Positions 1 to 7,782 of a DNA stretch of 23,956 bases are shown piece after piece; the stretch's first letter is position 1, and every line of letters begins with the position of its first letter. Source of the stretch: an uncultured Collinsella sp. (lineage in GTDB: Bacteria; Actinomycetota; Coriobacteriia; Coriobacteriales; Coriobacteriaceae); NCBI GenBank assembly GCA_905197585.1, contig CAJJZO010000005.1, forward strand, positions 1 through 23,956, written 5' to 3'. A program made the translations under genes and the position numbers. Under the pieces are notes generated by a model. The model was not told the DNA's origin. It saw only the letters and a list, made by a program, of their open reading frames with translations, and made no database searches.

Positions 1-237
1 GCGACGCGGAAATCGCGCGCCGTTGCCGCGCCCCGCAGTGCCCGCTTCCCCCGAGAACAATTATCAGTGCAGGTAGACGGCTTGCCGATTTTCGGTAAAA
101 CCAGACATGGTCGACCCATACGGTTCAAACGTAGTAGATAGGTCATTTTCGTGGCGCGGCCCCAAAACAGTCTTTTAGGACGGGTGGTATCCTTGGTAGC
201 CCTGTGCTGCAAACGCACCTCAAACGCAAGGAGTCCC

Positions 238-2385
238 ATGGATCTTATCGCCCAGCTCGCCCGCGAGCTCAACCTTAAGGCTGACAACATCGAGGCAGCC
301 GTCAAGCTCATCGACGAGGGCAACACCATCCCCTTTATCTCGCGCTACCGCAAGGAAGCAACGGGCGGCATGGACGACGTTGCCCTGCGCGCACTCGACG
401 AGCGCCTGTCTTACCTGCGCAATCTTGAGCAGCGCAAGGAGGACGTCATCCTGCTCATCGACGCCCAGGGCAGACTCACGCCCGAGCTCGAGCAGCAGAT
501 TCGCGAGGCCACGCAGCTCCAGCGTGTCGAGGACCTCTACAAGCCCTACCGAAAAAAGCGCATGACCCGCGCGCAGAAGGCCCGCGAAGCCGGCCTGGAG
601 CCGCTTGCTAACATGATCATCATGCAGGCATCCGCCAAGGGCAGCGCGCTCGACGCCGCCGCGGCATACGTCAACGAGGAAGCCGGCTTCGACACGCCCG
701 AGAAGGCGCTCGCGGGTGCGGCCGACATCGTGGCCGAGACGGTGGCCGAAGACCCCGAGAACGTCGCCGACCTGCGCGCCTTTACGCAAAACACTGCCGA
801 TATCGTCGTCGAGGCAACCGACCCCGCCGAGAAGACTCCCTACGAGCCTTACTACAGCTATGACGAGCCGCTGCGCCGCATCCCCAACCACCGCGTGCTG
901 GCTATCGACCGCGGCGAGCGCGAGGGCAAGCTCCGCGTGCGCGTGAACGTCGACGGCGCCGCCGCCACGGCGCGCCTCGGCAACCGCTGGCCCCGCCGCC
1001 AGGGCGTCTTCGCGCCCGTCTTCGACGCCGCCATCGCCGACGGCTACAAGCGCCTGATGGCGCCTTCGCTTGAGCGCGAGGCCCGCGCCAAGCTCACCGT
1101 CCGTGCCCAGACCGAGGCCATCAACGTCTTTGCCAAGAACCTTGAGGGTCTGCTCTCGGCGCGCCCCGTCCGCGGCGCCCGCGTGCTCGCGCTCGACCCG
1201 GGCTACCGCACCGGCTGCAAGGTCGCTGTCATGGACGAAACCGGCAAGCTGCTCGACCACGGCGTGGTCTACCCCACCAAGCCGCGCCACGACGTCGCCG
1301 GCACCAAGCGCGAGCTCGCCCGCCTCGTCAAAAAAGACGGCGTCAACACCATCGTCATCGGCAACGGCACCGCCAGCCGCGAGACCGAGGAAGTCGTCTC
1401 GGAGTTCATTGCCGAGCAGGCGCCTGGGCTGCGATACACCATCGTCAACGAGGCCGGCGCGTCGGTGTACTCCGCCTCCGAGCTCGCCAGCCAGGAATAC
1501 CCCGACCTGGACGTCACCGTGCGTGGCGCCATGAGCCTGGGCCGTCGCCTGCAAGACCCGCTGGCAGAGCTCGTCAAGATTCCGCCCCAGTCCATCGGCG
1601 TTGGCCAGTACCAGCACGACCTTGACCAGGCCGAGCTTTCACGCACCCTGGGCCACGTGGTGGAGGACGTCGTCAACCGCGTGGGCGTCGACGTCAACAC
1701 CGCGAGTGCGAGCCTGCTGGGCTACGTGTCGGGTATCACGCCGAGCGTGGCCAAGAATATCGTGGCCTACCGCGAGGAAAACGGCGCCTTTACCGATCGC
1801 CGCCAGCTCAAGAAGGTCCCCAAGTTGGGGCCCAAGGCATATCTCAACGCCGCGGGTTTCCTGCGCATTAGCGGCGGTAAGAACCCGCTCGACGCGACAA
1901 GCGTCCACCCTGAGAGCTACGAGGTGGCCACAACCGTCCTGGAGCGCGCAGGCGTTAAAGCCAGCGAGCTCAGCCGCGGCGGCGTGCCCGACATCGAGCG
2001 CCGTCTGGGCAGCATCTCGGCGCTGGCAAGCGACCTGGACTGCGGCACCCTCACGCTCATCGACATTGTCAACGAGCTCAAGAAGCCCGGTCGCGACCCG
2101 CGCGACGACGCGCCCGAGGTGGTCTTTAGCCGCTCAGCGCTTTCCATCGACGACCTGGAACCCGGCATGGAGCTCAAGGGCACGGTGCGCAACGTTGTGG
2201 ACTTTGGCGCCTTCGTCGACGTGGGCGTGCACCAGGACGGCCTCGTGCACATCTCCAAGCTGGCCAACCGCTTTGTCAAGCACCCGAGCGACGTGGTGCG
2301 CGTCGGCGATACGGTCAAGGTGTGGGTCGAGAAGGTCGATCGCGACCGAAAGAAGATCTCGCTCACCATGGTGCAGGGCAAATAG
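238..2385 (+). CDS. tex: Tex-family S1 RNA-binding protein
   Basis: This 715-residue protein has the full Tex architecture: an N-terminal helical region with the family's 'IPFISRYRKE' stretch (residues 31-40), a YqgF/RNase H-like domain starting near residue 315 ('LALDPGYRTG'), tandem helix-hairpin-helix segments at about 487-545, and a C-terminal S1 domain at about 644-712 ('GTVRNVVDFGAFVDVG'). Tex proteins bind nucleic acid and associate with the transcription machinery in the cytoplasm; the exact role here is not shown by the sequence. I chose ATG 238 because AAGGAG lies at 228-233, four bases upstream, and the Tex homology begins here. An in-frame upstream extension to 151 (a GTG) has no such site and adds residues unlike the family. 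The gene converges on the transaldolase gene. A weak promoter could lie around 111-140 but I would not rely on it. Confidence 0.95.
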   Translation: MDLIAQLARELNLKADNIEAAVKLIDEGNTIPFISRYRKEATGGMDDVALRALDERLSYLRNLEQRKEDVILLIDAQGRLTPELEQQIREATQLQRVEDLYKPYRKKRMTRAQKAREAGLEPLANMIIMQASAKGSALDAAAAYVNEEAGFDTPEKALAGAADIVAETVAEDPENVADLRAFTQNTADIVVEATDPAEKTPYEPYYSYDEPLRRIPNHRVLAIDRGEREGKLRVRVNVDGAAATARLGNRWPRRQGVFAPVFDAAIADGYKRLMAPSLEREARAKLTVRAQTEAINVFAKNLEGLLSARPVRGARVLALDPGYRTGCKVAVMDETGKLLDHGVVYPTKPRHDVAGTKRELARLVKKDGVNTIVIGNGTASRETEEVVSEFIAEQAPGLRYTIVNEAGASVYSASELASQEYPDLDVTVRGAMSLGRRLQDPLAELVKIPPQSIGVGQYQHDLDQAELSRTLGHVVEDVVNRVGVDVNTASASLLGYVSGITPSVAKNIVAYREENGAFTDRRQLKKVPKLGPKAYLNAAGFLRISGGKNPLDATSVHPESYEVATTVLERAGVKASELSRGGVPDIERRLGSISALASDLDCGTLTLIDIVNELKKPGRDPRDDAPEVVFSRSALSIDDLEPGMELKGTVRNVVDFGAFVDVGVHQDGLVHISKLANRFVKHPSDVVRVGDTVKVWVEKVDRDRKKISLTMVQGK

Positions 2386-2399
2386 CCGCCAAAGCTGAC

Positions 2400-2604
2400 G
2401 TCCCCCTCTTCGCGGCGTGCAAAATCGCGAGTTTTCAGCATCTCTCGATAGCCCCGCGGCGCCTCATAGGGCCATAAAAGCAAAAACGGCCCCCGTTTTG
2501 GCGGTTCTAGAGCCAAAACGGGGGCCGTTCCGTGCTTCAACCAGCTGGTAAAAGTCTTTACCATGCTGAAAACTCGCGATTTTGCACGTCGCTGCAGGGG
2601 GTAC
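2400..2604. repeat. Nested inverted-repeat element filling the tex/transaldolase gap
   Basis: Two arms of about 42 bp face each other across a centre of about 121 bp. The inner 26 bases are perfectly complementary (2416-2441 against 2563-2588; core 'AAAATCGCGAGTTTTCAGC'). The outer parts continue with few mismatches, including a CCCCCT / AGGGGG match near each end. Inside lie the strong hairpin at 2485-2529 and a small hairpin GGTAAA-AGTC-TTTACC near 2547-2562. The unit occupies nearly all of the space between the two convergent stop codons. It could be a MITE-like or REP-like repeat, or simply an elaborate bidirectional terminator. No second copy is seen in this window. Confidence 0.6.
2485..2529 (-). 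terminator. Rho-independent terminator of the transaldolase gene
   Basis: A perfect 18 bp stem (2485-2502 with 2512-2529) closes a 9-base loop. On the minus strand the stem is followed directly by a T-rich tract (TTTTTGCTTTTATGG), as expected for intrinsic termination of the transaldolase transcript. On the plus strand no T-tract follows, so it should work less well for tex. Confidence 0.85.
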
Positions 2605-2610
2605 CCTTGC

Positions 2611-3315
2611 TTACGGCAGGATATGAAAGCCCAAAGCGGCGATATCCTTGGCAAAACCGCGCACGGTGTCGAGCGAGACCTCGTACGGGTCGCGGCCGAT
2701 GTTCTTACGCTTGGCCAGAATGCTGTTGGGCACCGTGATGATCTGGCAACCGCATCCTTCCGCCTGGTAAATGTTGATGAGCTCGCGCGTGGACGCCCAC
2801 AAGACCTCACAGTTGGGCTTGGCGGCGGCCTTCTTGACTGACTCCGTCATAAACGGAATGGGATCGACGCCGGTATCGGCGATACGGCCGGCAAAGAGCG
2901 AGATAATGGACGGTGTCTCGGCGTCAACGGCCTCGACCATCTCATCGACCTGCTTAGGCGTAAAGATAGTGGTGACGTTGACCTTGATGCCGTCGGCCGA
3001 AAGCTTGTGGACCAGCTCGGCGGTGGACTCGCCCTTGGTGGTCACGCACGGGATCTTGACGTAGACGTTCTCGGCCCAGGTAGCGATCTCGCGAGCCTCA
3101 ACCTCCATGGTCTCGACGTCGTCGGCAAAGACCTCAAACGAGACGGAAACGTCGGTGATGTGGGTCAGGACCTCCTTGGCAAACGCGCGGTAATCCGTCA
3201 CGCCGCCCTTCTTCATAAGGGACGGGTTGGTCGTGAAACCCTGAACGTTGCCGTTCTCGTACATGTCGAGCATGCCCTCGAGGTTTGCACCGTCAGCGAA
3301 CACCTTGATTGCCAT
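2611..3315 (-). CDS. Transaldolase, small staphylococcal-type family
   Basis: The 234-residue product matches the short class I transaldolases of the Staphylococcus type (TIGR02134-like), not the long TalB form. It would move a dihydroxyacetone unit between sugar phosphates in the non-oxidative pentose phosphate pathway in the cytoplasm. Visible motifs are 'FADGANLEGM' at the N-terminus, 'GFTTNPSLM' (26-34), 'VSFEVFADD' and 'VYVKIP', in which Lys87 is the expected Schiff-base lysine, then 'FAGRIADTGVDP' and 'FAKDIAALGFHIL' at the C-terminus. ATG 3315 is the best start: GAAAGGAA lies at 3324-3331, and the homology begins at this Met. An in-frame GTG at 3339 would place that site inside the gene. 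It appears to be monocistronic, ended by the hairpin at 2485-2529. A fructose-6-phosphate aldolase activity cannot be excluded from sequence. Confidence 0.92.
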   Translation of the reverse strand: MAIKVFADGANLEGMLDMYENGNVQGFTTNPSLMKKGGVTDYRAFAKEVLTHITDVSVSFEVFADDVETMEVEAREIATWAENVYVKIPCVTTKGESTAELVHKLSADGIKVNVTTIFTPKQVDEMVEAVDAETPSIISLFAGRIADTGVDPIPFMTESVKKAAAKPNCEVLWASTRELINIYQAEGCGCQIITVPNSILAKRKNIGRDPYEVSLDTVRGFAKDIAALGFHILP

Positions 3316-3508
3316 CTGCCTGATTCCTTTCGCTTGCACATGGGCGTTGCACTGCTAAACACTTTACCTACGTTTATCAAGGCGTGAACTGCGGTTTTTT
3401 ATCTTCTCGGCGAACGGTATAAACACCTCAGTGTTTGGATTGATAAATCGATTGAGCATGCAAAAGCAAAGAGTCGCAGTTTGAGCAAACGTCAGAACGC
3501 GGGATTCA

Positions 3509-4336
3509 TTAGATGAGGCCGAAATGCTGCATCGCTGTGACGGTGCCGTCGTGTGCGACATCGTCGGTCACGTAGTCGGCGCCCGCCTTGACCTCGGGCA
3601 TGGCGTTGCCCATGGCGACAGCCGTCTCGACCGCAGCGAGCATGCCCAGGTCGTTGCCCGAATCGCCAAAGCCAAAAGTGCGCGCATTTCCCTCGCGGCC
3701 CAGATACGCCAGCGCTCGCGCCACGCCCACGCCCTTGTCAATACCCTTGGGACTCAGCTCGCGGTTCTGACCACCGGTGTTGCACAGCTCAAAGTTGCGA
3801 TTGATAAAGCCGTCATCGTTGGCTACACGAGCCAAACTGGGCACATTGAGGCATACCTTGCCCACGCGCAAGCTGCCGTCGATGCGCATCTCCTCGGCGC
3901 TGTGCACCACAGAGGTACCGATTAAAGACGAGCGCTCAACGCCCACAGGCTCCAGCGCAAAGGTCGCAGCATTGGACTCGAAAAAAACCTCGATGCCGGC
4001 ATCCACAACGCGATGCGCAAGCTCCTCAACAATGTCTTCGTCAAAGCAGTCCTCATGCACCACGCGGCCCTCGACCTCGAGCGTCGCCCCCGCCATGGCA
4101 ACGATACCCGCCGGGTTCAGCGCGCGCAGGCCATCGGCAATCAGCCACAAGGGGCGACCCGTGCAGATAAATGCCCGGTGACCCGCATTGCGCAGGCGAC
4201 CAAATGCATCGATAACGGACTTCGACGGATGGACTGCATTGAAGTCCTTATCGGTCATATCGTCGGGATCGAACGACGCCAGCGTGCCGTCCACGTCAAA
4301 AAAGAGCACAGCGGATTCGGGGCACGCATCAATCAT
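3509..4336 (-). CDS. Cof-type HAD-superfamily sugar-phosphate/phosphate hydrolase
   Basis: A 275-residue haloacid dehalogenase-type phosphatase with all four HAD motifs: DVDGT with nucleophile Asp14 and acid/base Asp16, Thr59 in 'ICTGRP', Lys197 in 'LSPKGIDKG', and the metal-binding 'GFGDSGND' at 222-229. The long insertion between motifs II and III is the C2-type cap that sets substrate choice, and 'LSPKGIDKG' is typical of the Cof/YbiV/YidA group. The natural substrate cannot be read from the sequence; small phosphorylated metabolites are usual. ATG 4336 is preceded by GAAAGGAA (4342-4349). The gene diverges from rlmKL across 75 bases and is followed by 193 bases before the start of the transaldolase gene on the same strand. 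That gap shows no convincing terminator. Confidence 0.88.
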   Translation of the reverse strand: MIDACPESAVLFFDVDGTLASFDPDDMTDKDFNAVHPSKSVIDAFGRLRNAGHRAFICTGRPLWLIADGLRALNPAGIVAMAGATLEVEGRVVHEDCFDEDIVEELAHRVVDAGIEVFFESNAATFALEPVGVERSSLIGTSVVHSAEEMRIDGSLRVGKVCLNVPSLARVANDDGFINRNFELCNTGGQNRELSPKGIDKGVGVARALAYLGREGNARTFGFGDSGNDLGMLAAVETAVAMGNAMPEVKAGADYVTDDVAHDGTVTAMQHFGLI

Positions 4337-4378
4337 ATGGGTTCCTTTCGAGGATAAGGGCAAACGAAGCATCCATCA

Positions 4379-4384
4379 TATAAT
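4379..4384 (+). promoter_or_regulatory. -10 element upstream of rlmKL
   Basis: A perfect TATAAT lies 27 bases ahead of the rlmKL start codon in the divergent space with the HAD gene. No good -35 box is present at 16-18 bases, and no TG extension. The call rests on the hexamer and its position. Confidence 0.45.
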
Positions 4385-4411
4385 GGAGCGACGCAACCAG
4401 AGAGGTCACCC

Positions 4412-6970
4412 ATGGAATTTTACGCAAGCTGCCCCGAGGGCTTTGAGTCCGCACTCGCCGATGAGCTTAAACGCCTCGGGCTTTCGCATGTTCGCCGGCT
4501 GAAGGGCCGCGCCACGTTTGAGGGCGAGCTCGAAGAAGGCTACCGCGCCTGTCTGCGGTCGCGCCTGGCGAGCCGCGTGTTCGTGGTACTCGGGCGCTTT
4601 GAGGCGCAGGATGCCGACGAGTTGTACGATGGCGTTTACGACATCGCCTGGGAGACCATCATCCGCCCCGGCGCCACCATCGCCATCACCGCCCGCGGCG
4701 TCACCGAGCAGCTGCGCAACACGCGCTTCTCGGCCCTGCGCGCCAAGGACGCGCTGTGCGACCGTCTGGCCGAGACCACGGGCCGTCGCGCCGATGTCGA
4801 CGCCGCCGACCCCGATGTTCACCTGCTGCTTTCGCTGCGCCAGCGCCGCGCGAGCATCAGCCTAGACCTTTCGGGAGACCCGCTGTTCAAGCGCCTGCCG
4901 CCCGCAGCGACCCGCGCCGGCGAGGGCGCGCACGTGCTGCGCCCCGACTACGCCGCCCTGGTGCTGGCGCAGGTCGGCTGGACCGCACTGTGCGAGCGCG
5001 AGCTAACGGCCGACGATTACGAAAACGAAGCGCTGCCCACGCTGATCGACGCCTCGTGCGCCGGCGGCGGTCTGCTGTTGGAGGCCGTGAACATTCTGAC
5101 CGACCGCGCCCCGGGTTTTGCACGCGAGCACTGGGGTTTTGAGGGCTGGCAGCTGCATGATGCCGACCTATGGGAACAACTGCTTGCCGAGGCGCGCGAG
5201 CGCGAGGCGACGGCGCGCGAGCGCCAGGCGCGCATCGTGGCCGTAGACATCGACCCCGCCGCCCGCAAGACTGCCGAGCGTATGATCAAGTGCGCCGGCT
5301 ACAAGCGTTTCGTCGACTTCTGCGCTGCCAAACCAGCCACCGTGCTGGACCATGCAGGCGCTGTCGCCGGCGCCGCCGTAGTCGCAGACACCACCGAGAC
5401 CCCGCTTTCGCTCATGCACGACGCCATGACGCTGGTCGGCGAGCTGCGCCGCGCGCCCGAACTCGCTTCGGCACCGGTCGCCACGCTCGCCCGCGATGGC
5501 CTTATGGCCCGCGCGCTCCATGCCGAGCCTGCGCGCTCCATCGCCGTCATGCCCAATAACGAGGAGGCGGCTATTGAGGTCTGGCCCTCGCTCGACCACG
5601 CCGCCGCGGCATTCGAAGCTGCGACCAGCGCAGATGCCGAACAGCAGACCGCAGACGCTCAAGACGAAGCCGCCGACACTCCCATGCCCGAACCTGCCGC
5701 CACGCTCGACCTGGGCGACGGCAAGCCGCTGCCCGTGCTCATCCCCGAGTCCGAGCAGTTCGCCAACCGCCTGCGCAAGAACGCCCGCCTGCGTCGCAAG
5801 TGGGCAAAGCGCGAGGGCGTGAGCTGCTACCGCGTCTACGATGCCGACCTGCCCGACTACTCCGCCGCCATTGACCTGTACGAAGGCTGCCCGCAGACGC
5901 CGGGCCGCTGGCTCGTCATCGCCGAATACGCCGCGCCCAAGACCATCGATCCCACGCTGGCCCAGGCCCGCATGCTCGACATCTTGGCCATCGCGCCGCG
6001 CATCCTAGATGTTCCCGCCGAGCATGTGCACGCCAAGGCCCGCATGCGTTCGCGCGGCGGCTCGCAGTACGGCAAGCAGGGTGCCGGCAAGGGCGGATCG
6101 GGCGAGCGTGCCAACATCGCGCGCCGTCGCCTGCCGCTCATCGAAGAGGGCGGCCTTACCTTTGCCGTCAACTTTGACGACTATCTGGATGTGGGCATCT
6201 TCCTGGACCACCGCGTCACCCGCAACCTGGTGCGCGAGCACGCCAAACAGGCACGCCGCTTCCTCAACCTGTTCGCCTACACCGGCACCGCCACCTGCTA
6301 TGCGGCAGACGGCGGCGTCGAGGAGACCGTGACGGTCGACCTTTCCAACACCTACCTGGACTGGGCCGAGCGCAACATGCGCCAGAACGGCTTTGTTGGC
6401 CCGCAGCATCACTTTGTGCGCGATGACGTGCTCGCCTGGATTCGTGACCAGCGCCAGACGCGCAACCGCTGGGACCTGATCTTTGTCGACCCGCCCACGT
6501 TTTCGAACTCGTCCAAGATGGGCCGCCGCACCTGGGATGTCCAGCGCGACCATGTTGAGCTTTTGGCCGGCGTATCGCGCCTGCTCGCACAGGGCGGACA
6601 TGCCATCTTTAGCTGCAACCTGCGCGGCTTTCGCCCCGAGACGCGCAAGCTCGCACGCGCGGGCGTCGTGCTGGAGGACATTACGGCGCAGACCATCCCC
6701 GAGGATTTCGCGCGCAACCAGAAGGTGCACCATTGCTATATCGTGCGCCGCCTGCCCATCGAGGACGCCATGGCCGAGGTCGGTTTTAGCGCCGAGGAGA
6801 TTGCCGAGCGAACCGAGGAGCTGCGCAACCCCGAGGCGCGCAAGCCTCGTGCAGCAGCGCCCGCGCACGCGCAGGCCGGCGACCGAGGGCCGCGCGGCGA
6901 CGGCAAGCCCGCCTGCGCAGGCAAGCCCAAAAAGAAGAAGTTCTACGCCAGCAAGCCCAAGGGCAAATAA
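4412..6970 (+). CDS. rlmKL: Fused 23S rRNA methyltransferase RlmKL; RlmL half degenerate
   Basis: The 852-residue protein aligns along its length with E. coli RlmKL, which makes m2G2445 (RlmL half) and m7G2069 (RlmK half) in 23S rRNA. The N-terminal part has the THUMP region (about 40-150) and keeps the family stretches 'TDRAPGFAREHWGFEGW' and 'DIDPAARKTAERM'. However, the usual DPxCGSGT motif reads DASCAGGG (213-220), and the catalytic NPPYG motif is absent; the region around 323-335 reads 'VVADTTETPLSLM'. The RlmK half looks complete: 'RLRKN', 'YRVYDADLPDYS', 'DYLDVGIFLDHR', the SAM loop 'FLNLFAYTGTAT' (617-628) and 'DPPTFSNS' (693-700). A linker rich in Ala, Glu and Asp joins the halves (about 395-435), and a basic tail (about 805-852, ending 'KKKKFYASKPKGK') probably contacts RNA. 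The start at 4412 is backed by GAGAGGT at 4400-4406. The reading frame is open throughout, so the loss is not a frameshift. Confidence 0.92.
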   Translation: MEFYASCPEGFESALADELKRLGLSHVRRLKGRATFEGELEEGYRACLRSRLASRVFVVLGRFEAQDADELYDGVYDIAWETIIRPGATIAITARGVTEQLRNTRFSALRAKDALCDRLAETTGRRADVDAADPDVHLLLSLRQRRASISLDLSGDPLFKRLPPAATRAGEGAHVLRPDYAALVLAQVGWTALCERELTADDYENEALPTLIDASCAGGGLLLEAVNILTDRAPGFAREHWGFEGWQLHDADLWEQLLAEAREREATARERQARIVAVDIDPAARKTAERMIKCAGYKRFVDFCAAKPATVLDHAGAVAGAAVVADTTETPLSLMHDAMTLVGELRRAPELASAPVATLARDGLMARALHAEPARSIAVMPNNEEAAIEVWPSLDHAAAAFEAATSADAEQQTADAQDEAADTPMPEPAATLDLGDGKPLPVLIPESEQFANRLRKNARLRRKWAKREGVSCYRVYDADLPDYSAAIDLYEGCPQTPGRWLVIAEYAAPKTIDPTLAQARMLDILAIAPRILDVPAEHVHAKARMRSRGGSQYGKQGAGKGGSGERANIARRRLPLIEEGGLTFAVNFDDYLDVGIFLDHRVTRNLVREHAKQARRFLNLFAYTGTATCYAADGGVEETVTVDLSNTYLDWAERNMRQNGFVGPQHHFVRDDVLAWIRDQRQTRNRWDLIFVDPPTFSNSSKMGRRTWDVQRDHVELLAGVSRLLAQGGHAIFSCNLRGFRPETRKLARAGVVLEDITAQTIPEDFARNQKVHHCYIVRRLPIEDAMAEVGFSAEEIAERTEELRNPEARKPRAAAPAHAQAGDRGPRGDGKPACAGKPKKKKFYASKPKGK

Positions 6971-6973
6971 CAA

Positions 6974-7040
6974 AGTTGCGGTGGTATACGGACTGTTTTG
7001 CCTGGAATTAGGCAAATTTAGACCGTATTTCACCGCAACT
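6974..7040. repeat. 67 bp near-palindrome between rlmKL and kdpE
   Basis: Outer arms of 18 bp (6974-6991 and 7023-7040) pair with two mismatches; an inner stem TTTGCCT / AGGCAAA closes a six-base loop. The element starts three bases after the rlmKL stop codon and lies 25 bases past the kdpE stop on the other strand. On the minus strand it is followed by a weak T-rich stretch (TTTGTTATTT), so it may end kdpE transcription. Its compact cruciform layout also resembles a dispersed intergenic repeat. Confidence 0.6.
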
Positions 7041-7064
7041 CATATTGGGATGGTGGTTGGCGAT

Positions 7065-7778
7065 CTAGCCTTGGGTGACCAATCGGTAACCGATACCCAC
7101 ATGCGTCTGGATATAGCGCGGATGCGCGGGGTCGGACTCAATCTTCTTGCGCAGCGTGCCCATAAAGACACGCAGGCTCGCCAGGTCACTCTTGGTTGCC
7201 GTGCCCCAAATCTCGTGCAGGATAAACTGGTGCGTCAGCACCTTGTCGGCGTTATGCGCCAGCAGGCACAGGAGCTTGTACTCGATCGGCGTCAGATGCA
7301 GCTCCTCGCCATCCATCGTGGCGATGCCGGCATCAAAATCGATATGCAGCTCACCGGTATCGAACGAGCCCTCGGAGGCAACGCCACCCGTTTGCGCATA
7401 CGAAAGACGCCTAAGCGTCGTGCGAATGCGCGCGAGCAGCTCCTCGACCGAAAACGGCTTGGTCAGATAGTCGTCGGCGCCGGCATCGAGCGCGCGGATC
7501 TTGTCCGCATCCTCGCTGCGCGCCGAGACCACGATGATCGGCATGCCCGACCATGCGCGCACCGACTCCACCACCTTGACGCCGTCCATATCGGGCAGGC
7601 CCAAATCGAGAAGCACGATGCTCGGCGTCTGCGATGAGGCGGCGGCGATGGCGGCATGGGCGGTCTCCACGGCCATATGGCGCAAGCCGTGCGCCTCGAG
7701 CGCGGCAACGATTAAGTTGCGAACGGCGGGGTCGTCCTCAACGACCAAGATGAGCGGTTTTACGGCAGAGTTCGGCAC
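7065..7778 (-). CDS. kdpE: KdpE-type response regulator, OmpR/PhoB family
   Basis: A 237-residue response regulator: receiver domain (about 7-120) with acidic pocket Glu14/Asp15/Asp16, phosphoacceptor Asp58 in 'LLDLGLPDMDG', and Lys107 in 'LTKPF', then a winged-helix DNA-binding domain (about 140-237) with 'LTPIEYKLL' and 'GIGYRLV'. Resemblance to E. coli KdpE is close ('ARSEDADKIRALDAGADDYL'). It should be phosphorylated by the adjacent KdpD and control potassium-related genes. The start is GTG 7778: AAGGAG lies at 7786-7791, seven bases upstream, overlapping the end of kdpD, and the kdpD stop is only four bases away. In-frame starts further upstream lie inside kdpD. The two genes are clearly co-transcribed and translationally coupled. 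Confidence 0.92.
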   Translation of the reverse strand: MPNSAVKPLILVVEDDPAVRNLIVAALEAHGLRHMAVETAHAAIAAASSQTPSIVLLDLGLPDMDGVKVVESVRAWSGMPIIVVSARSEDADKIRALDAGADDYLTKPFSVEELLARIRTTLRRLSYAQTGGVASEGSFDTGELHIDFDAGIATMDGEELHLTPIEYKLLCLLAHNADKVLTHQFILHEIWGTATKSDLASLRVFMGTLRKKIESDPAHPRYIQTHVGIGYRLVTQG

Positions 7779-7782
7779 GGCG

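Noticed and set aside
1..237. RNA gene or divergent promoter ahead of tex
   Set aside because: No cloverleaf or known leader fold could be drawn; a GATAAT-like word on the minus strand near 60-66 lacks a convincing partner and the gene it would serve is outside the window.
3364..3561. Small minus-strand frame overlapping the end of the HAD gene
   Set aside because: It overlaps the 3' end of a well-supported gene in another frame, lacks a ribosome binding site and resembles no protein.
5048..5408. Frameshift as the cause of the missing RlmL motifs
   Set aside because: Neither alternative plus-strand frame restores an NPPY motif here, and homology resumes in the same frame on both sides.
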